The notes beneath the pieces were generated by a model. That model searched no databases. It saw only the letters and a program-made list of their open reading frames with translations, and was not told where the DNA came from. From the NCBI GenBank assembly GCA_003477345.1, contig DMTG01000252.1:1-8633 (forward strand): DNA of 8,633 nt, read 5' to 3'. Source of the DNA: Succinivibrionaceae bacterium (lineage in GTDB: Bacteria; Pseudomonadota; Gammaproteobacteria; Enterobacterales; Succinivibrionaceae). A program made the translations under genes and the position numbers. Shown one piece after another: positions 4,482-8,633 of the stretch (the first letter of the stretch is position 1; each line of letters opens with the position of its first letter).

Positions 4482-4688
4482 ATGAAAATGTTATGCGGCT
4501 GCTTTTTGAATAATACAGGCTTTATAGTTGGTCGTAAATATTTGCATTTAGTTAATGCAAACACTAATGAAAAAACAAAAAGAATATTTATGACCGATGA
4601 AATAAAAGCTGATTTAAAAAGGATTAAAGAAAATTATAGTTTAGATGACGTAAGACGTACTGAATCAGTTATAAAGCTATTTAACTAA
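4482..4688 (+). CDS. Hypothetical small protein, 68 aa, AT-rich
   Basis: The ATG at 4482 is preceded by AGGGCGGG, a poor ribosome binding site. The 68-residue product is basic, with several Lys/Arg residues (for example NANTNEKTKRIF and DEIKADLKRIKENY). It starts MKMLCGCFLNN, which includes two close Cys residues but no lipobox or true signal peptide. Its codons favour A/T endings more than those of its neighbours, hinting at separate acquisition. It sits 14 bases after the 4243 gene and 14 bases before the 4703 gene, so the three are probably read together. A later start at ATG 4591 (MTDEIKADL) would leave a 31-residue helical peptide and cannot be ruled out. Function is unknown. Confidence 0.55.
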   Translation: MKMLCGCFLNNTGFIVGRKYLHLVNANTNEKTKRIFMTDEIKADLKRIKENYSLDDVRRTESVIKLFN

Positions 4689-4702
4689 GAGGTAAACAAA
4701 AA

Positions 4703-4999
4703 ATGAAAATGATTTTTTCAAACATTGTCTTTTACAGCAAACGGAATCATAGAAATATCATGGTAGATTCATGTGTTGACAAATTAAATGTAGAGGTAAC
4801 AGAAAGCGGAAGCGTGTTCAAGTGCTCAATTGACGAAGCAACCGGCGAAATTGTAGAAGAAAATTTAACCTTTGATTCAGATATGGCGGATAAAGAAAGA
4901 GAAGCTGAAAGACGCCTTGCAGAATGCGATGAAAGCTTGCAGACGGACATCGATTATGAGATCAAAGAAACCGAATTCGATTCGGAGGATATTGAATGA
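4703..4999 (+). CDS. Hypothetical highly acidic protein, 98 aa
   Basis: AGAGG (4688-4692) precedes ATG 4703 with a somewhat long spacing. The N-terminal 25 residues are basic and aromatic (for example FYSKRNHRN). The rest is strongly acidic, with about 27 Asp/Glu against 11 Lys/Arg overall, and ends in DFDSEDIE-like acidic runs. The pattern suggests a soluble, partly disordered or helical protein. No family is recognised. Its stop overlaps the ATG of a 33-residue ORF as ATGA, and the strong GGAGG for that ORF lies inside its last codons, so the two are translationally coupled. Confidence 0.65.
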   Translation: MKMIFSNIVFYSKRNHRNIMVDSCVDKLNVEVTESGSVFKCSIDEATGEIVEENLTFDSDMADKEREAERRLAECDESLQTDIDYEIKETEFDSEDIE

Positions 5000-5097
5000 T
5001 TTTAAACGTGCTTATTTTTTCGATTCCTTTCTACATTATTGGTAAATCTCCATCTTTTTTTAAGATTGAAAAAGCGCTTAGCTCTTTGAATATATAG
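4996..5097 (+). CDS. Small hydrophobic peptide, 33 aa, coupled to the 4703 gene
   Basis: The start ATG overlaps the upstream TGA as ATGA, and GGAGG (4984-4988) lies seven bases before it, an excellent ribosome binding site. The first part, MILNVLIFSIPFYIIG, is hydrophobic with a Pro kink, about enough for one short membrane helix. It is followed by a polar tail (KSPSFFKIEKALSSLNI) ending at TAG. The peptide falls below usual ORF length cut-offs and would normally go unannotated. Its partner is presumably the acidic 98-residue protein encoded just upstream. Whether it acts as an anchor, a toxin-like peptide or only a termination-reinitiation product cannot be told from sequence. Confidence 0.5.
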   Translation: MILNVLIFSIPFYIIGKSPSFFKIEKALSSLNI

Positions 5098-5129
5098 CCG
5101 ATTGGCGCCTTGTCATACGTAATTGTTTT

Positions 5130-5187
5130 ATATCACATACATTGATATATATCATGTTATTTGATATAATATAAACATATTTGATAT
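5130..5187 (+). promoter_or_regulatory. XRE operon promoter with three tandem 19-bp operators
   Basis: The -35 box is TTGATA (5142-5147) and the -10 box is TATAAT (5165-5170), with a 17-base spacer. Three consecutive dyads of the form ATATCA-N7-TGATAT occupy 5130-5148 (perfect), 5149-5167 (perfect) and 5169-5187 (left arm ATATAA, one base off). They run from upstream of the -35 box to the Shine-Dalgarno sequence. Three tandem dyads next to a repressor-type gene recall lambdoid operators and imply cooperative autoregulation. Confidence 0.8.
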
Positions 5188-5197
5188 GGAGGTTTTT

Positions 5198-5512
5198 ATG
5201 AGTATCAATACCACTGTTGCAATGGAGCGAGTTAAGGATCTGCTCACTACTAAGGGGATCAGTCAGAGAGAGCTGGCCTCGATTATCAATATGCGTGAGG
5301 AAACCATTTCCCGCTTTTTAAACGGCAAGTATGAGCCGAGCCTCGATTTTCTGATTGAGTCCTGCTGTGCACTACATGCCTCTCTTGACTCGGTATTAGG
5401 AATTGGGAGCTCATATAACGACGATCCTGGCTCTATCGTGTCAGCTGTAGTAATGAATGCATCCAAGTTTTCATCTGAACAGAAAAAGCAGATTGTGAGT
5501 GCTCTAGTCTAG
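5198..5512 (+). CDS. XRE/Cro-CI family helix-turn-helix regulator, 104 aa
   Basis: ATG 5198 is chosen because GGAGG (5188-5192) is five bases upstream; the in-frame ATG at 5186 lies at that site itself. Residues about 11-66 form an HTH_3/XRE domain. The first helix ends near LLTTKG, followed by ISQRELASIINM (helix 2) and REETISRFLNGKYEP (recognition helix and the typical N-G-K/R-x-x-P turn). The remaining 40 residues are a short C-terminal tail of unknown role, possibly for dimerisation. There is no protease or ligand domain, so it is not a LexA/CI-type self-cleaving repressor. Its promoter holds three copies of a dyad also found at two other promoters in the window, so autorepression and control of a local regulon are inferred. 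The helicase gene starts one base after its stop. Confidence 0.88.
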   Translation: MSINTTVAMERVKDLLTTKGISQRELASIINMREETISRFLNGKYEPSLDFLIESCCALHASLDSVLGIGSSYNDDPGSIVSAVVMNASKFSSEQKKQIVSALV

Positions 5513-5513
5513 T

Positions 5514-6917
5514 ATGAGTAAATTTGACCAGTTAACGGGTTTCATTTCAGATATTTTTAGCTCCTCAAAAGAGTCAGGTGCTAAAAAAACATCTGTAGAC
5601 AGCAAAGAGACTTTAAAGAAAGCCGCTGTGCCGAACAATGACGATCTTACGCCTTCACAGCGTCATGCTCTTGATCTAATGGTTATGGGCAGTAATGTGT
5701 TCATTACGGGCGGTGCCGGTACTGGCAAAAGCTTTTTACTGCGCAGATTTCTTGAAACGAGAAACGACGTTCTGGTTACAGCTCCTACCGGTGTTGCGGC
5801 CCGCAATGTGGGCGGTACTACTCTGCACAGAGCGTTTAAACTTCCAATCGGCATTATCTCAGACAGCGTGGCCGACGATGCTGATGACAAGAAGAACTCT
5901 TTTATCAGTAAAGCCAATGCTAAAAAACGCCGCAAGCTTCTTAAAGCCTGCAACGTGCTGGTGATTGACGAAATCTCCATGTGCAGGGCTGATGCGTTTG
6001 CCTATATTGCAGACATGATCCTGTCAGAAGAGCGTCGCCGTCATCATATTCAGGTAATACTGTGCGGGGATTTTGCACAGCTTCCTCCTGTAATCTCGAA
6101 AAAAGAGCAGGATATGTTCTCCCAGCTTTTCCCTGACAACCCTCGCGGGTGGGCCTTTATTACACCTCAGTGGCAGAGACTTGCCATTACCACCGTCGAG
6201 CTTAAAGAGATTGTCAGACAGAAAGATGCCAATTTTGCTATGGCACTTAACGATCTGCGCCGCGGTAACGCCTATGCGCTCAACTATGTTAATTCCTGGC
6301 ACTGCAGGGATGAAATCTCTGACGCTGTGACCATCTGCGGCACCAACAAGGCCGCCTCTGAAATCAATAACTCCCATTTAGAGCAGCTCTCAGGCTCTGA
6401 ACGAGTCTACAGACTCTCCTCCGACGGCGAGGTCAAGAACGGAGACATCAGCTGTGAGACTGAGCTTGCCTTGAAGGTAGGCGCAAAGGTAATAATTCTG
6501 GTTAACGATCTCAAAGATAACCTCTATCAGAATGGCTCTTTCGGTACTATTACCGACATGCTTCCCGACAGCGTAACCGTGCGCCTTGAAGACACCGGCC
6601 GCACCGTGGAAATCTGCAAGAATACGTGGGAGATCTACGGCTACGACACCGACGAGATCACTCAGACTATTCTGCGCAAGACTATCGGCACCTATACTCA
6701 GCTTCCGTTGAGACTCGGGTGGGCAGAAACCGTTCATAAATCTCAGGGTGCTACCTACAAGGCGGTAAATTTAATTCCGCAGGCCTTCTGGGAGACAGGA
6801 CAGCTCTACGTGGCACTGTCCCGCTGTGTATCGCTCAATACGCTCTATTTTCCGGGCAATATCAGCAGATACAATCTCAAGACTTCTTCTGAGTTTCTGG
6901 AATATTTCGGCGCCTAG
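5514..6917 (+). CDS. Pif1-like superfamily 1B DNA helicase, 467 aa
   Basis: Members of this family are ATP-driven 5'-3' DNA helicases. A Q-like motif (LTPSQRHAL, 45-53) is followed by Walker A GGAGTGKS (66-73), motif Ia APTGVAA (90-96) and Walker B VLVIDEIS (148-155). Motif III, CGDFAQLPPV, is at 184-193, and the C-terminal motifs are HKSQGAT (408-414) and YVALSR (432-437, with the arginine finger region). All key residues are present. The first 40 residues are a polar, Lys/Ser-rich extension. At 467 residues it is compact, near the helicase core alone, without the RecD nuclease partner or an extra domain. The start at 5514 lies one base past the XRE stop and has no good ribosome binding site, so translation probably depends on coupling. 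Its placement behind a repressor in an orphan-rich region suggests a mobile or defence-related role, which is inference. Confidence 0.92.
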   Translation: MSKFDQLTGFISDIFSSSKESGAKKTSVDSKETLKKAAVPNNDDLTPSQRHALDLMVMGSNVFITGGAGTGKSFLLRRFLETRNDVLVTAPTGVAARNVGGTTLHRAFKLPIGIISDSVADDADDKKNSFISKANAKKRRKLLKACNVLVIDEISMCRADAFAYIADMILSEERRRHHIQVILCGDFAQLPPVISKKEQDMFSQLFPDNPRGWAFITPQWQRLAITTVELKEIVRQKDANFAMALNDLRRGNAYALNYVNSWHCRDEISDAVTICGTNKAASEINNSHLEQLSGSERVYRLSSDGEVKNGDISCETELALKVGAKVIILVNDLKDNLYQNGSFGTITDMLPDSVTVRLEDTGRTVEICKNTWEIYGYDTDEITQTILRKTIGTYTQLPLRLGWAETVHKSQGATYKAVNLIPQAFWETGQLYVALSRCVSLNTLYFPGNISRYNLKTSSEFLEYFGA

Positions 6918-6937
6918 ATTTTTCTAAGGAGGCTTTT

Positions 6938-7027
6938 ATGCTACATTTTATTGTCGAATACTGCGTGGAGTGCCTGTGCATCGGCTCGGTCGGGCTATTA
7001 GGTGTGCTTGCGGTACTGTTTTCCTGA
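6938..7027 (+). CDS. Small hydrophobic Cys-containing peptide, 29 aa
   Basis: AAGGAGG (6926-6932), the best ribosome binding site in this operon, lies five bases before ATG 6938. The peptide begins MLHFIVEYCVECLCIGSVG and ends LLGVLAVLFS. Three Cys residues are arranged C-x-x-C-x-C, followed by a hydrophobic stretch that could span a membrane. Its stop is 11 bases before the start of the lipoprotein gene, and the lipoprotein's AGGGG (7029-7033) begins right after it. Too short for standard gene calling, it is supported by its ribosome binding site and tight spacing. The family is unknown. It may be a small membrane partner of the lipoprotein, or a leader peptide that sets its translation. Confidence 0.55.
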   Translation: MLHFIVEYCVECLCIGSVGLLGVLAVLFS

Positions 7028-7038
7028 CAGGGGTTTTT

Positions 7039-7749
7039 ATGAAAAGTCTGCCAATTGTAATTCTGTCTGCCGCAATCGGCGTTATTCTCTCCGGCTGCTC
7101 CAGTACCAGTCAGTCCAGTACCGGTGATCCAGAGCTTGACAAATCCCTGCAGTCCTCAGAGGCCAGATTTTTCTCTAAAGCAGGCGGTGAAGGCTGTATT
7201 CTGGGCGGGCTTGGCGCAGGCGGCGTGTGCCTGCTGGCGTCTCCCAATTCGCATGTTATGTGCGTGATGGCAGCAGTGGGCGGCTGCCTGGTCGGTATGG
7301 GCACCAACTATCTTTTAGACAAGATCCGTGCTGACTACGCTACCACCGAGCAGCGTCTGAATGCATTGCGCGATTTCATGGATAAAGATCTAAAAGCTGG
7401 CCGACAGCTGGTGAGAACTCTTAAAAAGCTGCTGGCCGAGGATAGGGCAGAGCTTGCAAGGCTTGAGCGTTCTCTTGCTGACAAGTCTGTAATTGCCGAC
7501 ACCAAAGCCGAACAGTGCAAGCGTATGGACAAGAATATTGAATATATGCAGGCTATGCTTGAAGAGGCAAGAGAGAGACTCAATCAGGTAAAGGTAGCCC
7601 GCAATTCGCTGGCGTTAAGAAGCGGACTGTCCCGTGACTCAATGCTTAAAGTTGCTGACATTGACTATGCCTATAAGGCTCAGAAAGAGCTCTTTAATGA
7701 GTTAGAACAGGCCATCGCTGATTACAACAAGGCCCGTTATCTGCTTTAA
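7039..7749 (+). CDS. Lipoprotein with glycine-rich segment and long coiled coil, 236 aa
   Basis: ATG 7039 is chosen because AGGGG (7029-7033) sits five bases before it and it gives a proper signal peptide; the frame is open further upstream, but that overlaps the 29-residue ORF. MKSLPIVILSAAIGVILSGC is a classic type II signal with lipobox LSGC, so Cys20 would be lipidated. Ser follows at +2, which favours the outer membrane. Residues about 49-92 are Gly-rich and hydrophobic with three further Cys (EGCILGG, GGVCLL, MCVMAA, GGCLVG), like a glycine-zipper membrane segment. Residues about 100-210 are a long charged coiled coil (KKLLAEDRAELARLERSLAD and onward). It lies downstream of the helicase in the same apparent operon. 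The specific family and role are not recognised. Confidence 0.82.
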   Translation: MKSLPIVILSAAIGVILSGCSSTSQSSTGDPELDKSLQSSEARFFSKAGGEGCILGGLGAGGVCLLASPNSHVMCVMAAVGGCLVGMGTNYLLDKIRADYATTEQRLNALRDFMDKDLKAGRQLVRTLKKLLAEDRAELARLERSLADKSVIADTKAEQCKRMDKNIEYMQAMLEEARERLNQVKVARNSLALRSGLSRDSMLKVADIDYAYKAQKELFNELEQAIADYNKARYLL

Positions 7750-7793
7750 AATGTAAAAGGCTCTGTCTACACAATATTTGTAAAATTCAGTTG

Positions 7794-7973
7794 CTAGTAG
7801 CCTTGTTTATTTAGCCTGGCGTAATTATCGCACCCTTCTTGGTTACCTAGGTCGCATGCTTTCCCATAATATTCTTTTGCGGTAGAATAGTTCTGTCTAG
7901 TTCCCCAACCGTTGTAATAAAGATCGGCAAGATTCTTGCAGCCGAATCCAGTATTCAGCTCGCAGGCCTTTTC
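7794..7973 (-). pseudogene. Out-of-frame C-terminal remnant of the Hcp/Sel1-repeat gene
   Basis: From 7973 down to a TAG at 7796-7794 a second frame encodes about 59 residues that continue the Sel1/Hcp repeat pattern. It opens EKACELNTGFGCKNLADLY, then has KEYYGKACDLGNQEGCDNY and ends KQGY. Relative to the other units, one base is missing at 7973-7974 on the minus strand (TACTAGAA in place of TACTACGAA). This converts the Tyr codon into a stop and removes these two final units from the main frame. The remnant keeps paired Cys and Gly residues, so the shift looks recent. A sequencing or assembly error in the repeat is an alternative. Confidence 0.7.
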
Positions 7974-8633
7974 TAGTATTTTTTAGCTTGCTGGTAATCA
8001 TGTTTAACGCCTTGACCTCTGTCATAAAGTATGCCGAGATTCGAGCATCTGCCTCCATTATTCAGCTCGCAGGTCTTTTCGTAGTATTTTTTAGCCTCTT
8101 GGTGATCCTGTTTAACGCCTTGACCTATGTCATAAAGATAGCCGAGATTCGAGCAGCCGCGTCCATTATTCAGCTCGCAGGCCTTTTCGTAGAATTTTTT
8201 AGCTTGCTGGTAATCTTGTTTAACGCCTTGACCACTGTTATAAAGATAGCCGAGATTCGCACATCCATTTCCATCATTCAGCTCGCAGGCCTTTTCGTAG
8301 AATTTTTTAGCCTCTTGATAATCCTGTTTGACACCTTGGCCATTGTAATAAAGTATGCCGAGGTTACGGCATCCATTTCCATTATTCAGCTCACAGGCTT
8401 TTTCGTAGAATTTTTTAGCTTGCTGGTAATCCTGTTTGACACCTTGGCCATTGTCATAAAGATAGCCAAGATTCTTGCAACCGTCTCCATCATTCAGCTC
8501 GCAGGCCTTTTCGTAGAATTTTTTAGCTTGCTGGTAATCCTGTTTAACGCCTTGACCACTTTCATAAAGATAGCCAAGATTTGAGCATCCGCCTCCATTA
8601 TTAAGCTCGCAGGCTTTTTCGTAGAATTTTTTA
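7973..8633 (-). CDS. Hcp-like Sel1 tandem-repeat protein, 3' part (start outside window)
   Basis: The minus-strand frame is open from the window edge to a TAG at 7975-7973 and consists of six 36-residue repeats. The consensus is KKFYEKACELN-x-G-x-G-C-x-NLG-x-LY followed by GQGVKQDYQQA. Each unit has two Cys, eight residues apart (KAC and GC). This is the signature of Sel1-like repeats of the Helicobacter cysteine-rich protein (Hcp) type, secreted or periplasmic solenoids whose Cys pairs form one disulfide per repeat; binding partners vary. The DNA units are nearly identical at 108 bp each, so the gene is recently expanded or homogenised. The in-frame stop comes from a one-base deletion; two more units follow out of frame. 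The N-terminus, and any signal peptide, lie beyond the window. The gene is convergent with the lipoprotein gene. Confidence 0.8.
   Translation of the reverse strand, partial: KKFYEKACELNNGGGCSNLGYLYESGQGVKQDYQQAKKFYEKACELNDGDGCKNLGYLYDNGQGVKQDYQQAKKFYEKACELNNGNGCRNLGILYYNGQGVKQDYQEAKKFYEKACELNDGNGCANLGYLYNSGQGVKQDYQQAKKFYEKACELNNGRGCSNLGYLYDIGQGVKQDHQEAKKYYEKTCELNNGGRCSNLGILYDRGQGVKHDYQQAKKY
7973..8633. repeat. 108-bp tandem repeat array
   Basis: The plus-strand marker TTTTCGTAG recurs with exact 108-base spacing, its CGT falling at 8080, 8188, 8296, 8404, 8512 and 8620. Each unit encodes one Sel1 repeat on the minus strand. Because the units contain no stops on the plus strand either, a spurious 198-codon plus-strand frame exists at 7988-8584. 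Confidence 0.9.

Noticed and set aside
5663..6737. Several 89-117 codon ORFs on other frames within the helicase gene
   Set aside because: They overlap a complete helicase with all motifs; they are shadows.
7757..7804. Possible bidirectional terminator, AAGGCT/AGCCTT, between the convergent genes
   Set aside because: The arms are only six bases and separated by 36 bases, so the hairpin would be weak.
7988..8584. 198-codon plus-strand ORF made of hydrophobic repeats
   Set aside because: It is the antisense shadow of the Sel1-repeat gene. It stays open only because each 108-bp unit lacks stops on that strand, and it has no ribosome binding site.
7862..8633. Repeat array considered as CRISPR
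   Set aside because: The units are contiguous 108-bp coding repeats with no variable spacers between short repeats.

Overview
The window suggests an accessory island in a Gram-negative bacterium. Evidence for this is a lipoprotein with a lipobox, strong GGAGG ribosome binding sites, sigma70-type promoters and an Hcp/Sel1-type cysteine-rich repeat protein. Base composition is moderately AT-rich, with GC-rich codons in the Pif1-like helicase. A host-associated gammaproteobacterium such as a member of the Succinivibrionaceae is a guess from overall gene style, not something the sequence proves.

Layout. (1) Bases 2-1315 hold the end of a tightly overlapping operon of three unrecognised proteins; the first is cut by the window edge. 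(2) Bases 1316-1720 look like a complete type I toxin-antitoxin locus. A 21-residue all-hydrophobic peptide resembling the Ibs toxins lies on the minus strand. It has its own promoter, a folded leader, a Shine-Dalgarno sequence caught in a hairpin, and a terminator. A consensus-like promoter on the plus strand faces it and would make an antisense RNA. (3) Bases 1715-2236 carry a 5'-truncated second copy of the third operon gene, with a mosaic divergence pattern. (4) Bases 2366-4102 hold three orphan genes, each with its own promoter; the flanking terminators separate them. (5) Bases 4243-5097 hold four short orphan ORFs in a row. The last is a 33-residue hydrophobic peptide coupled by an ATGA overlap. 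(6) Bases 5130-7749 form an apparent operon of an XRE repressor-like gene, a Pif1-type helicase, a 29-residue hydrophobic peptide and a lipoprotein with a glycine-rich segment and a coiled coil. (7) On the minus strand, 7794-8633 is the 3' end of an Hcp/Sel1-repeat gene that is frameshifted near its end.

How it may work together. The promoter of the XRE gene carries a 19-bp dyad, ATATCA-N7-TGATAT, in three tandem copies. The same dyad occurs as tandem pairs over the -35 and -10 boxes of the promoters at about 2366 and 3427. This predicts that the XRE protein represses itself, the helicase operon and at least two orphan genes as one regulon. A fourth promoter (about 2903) has the same backbone but a different dyad. 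This shared operator network and the Ibs-like toxin locus are the two strongest new observations. None of the orphan proteins has a function I can name.
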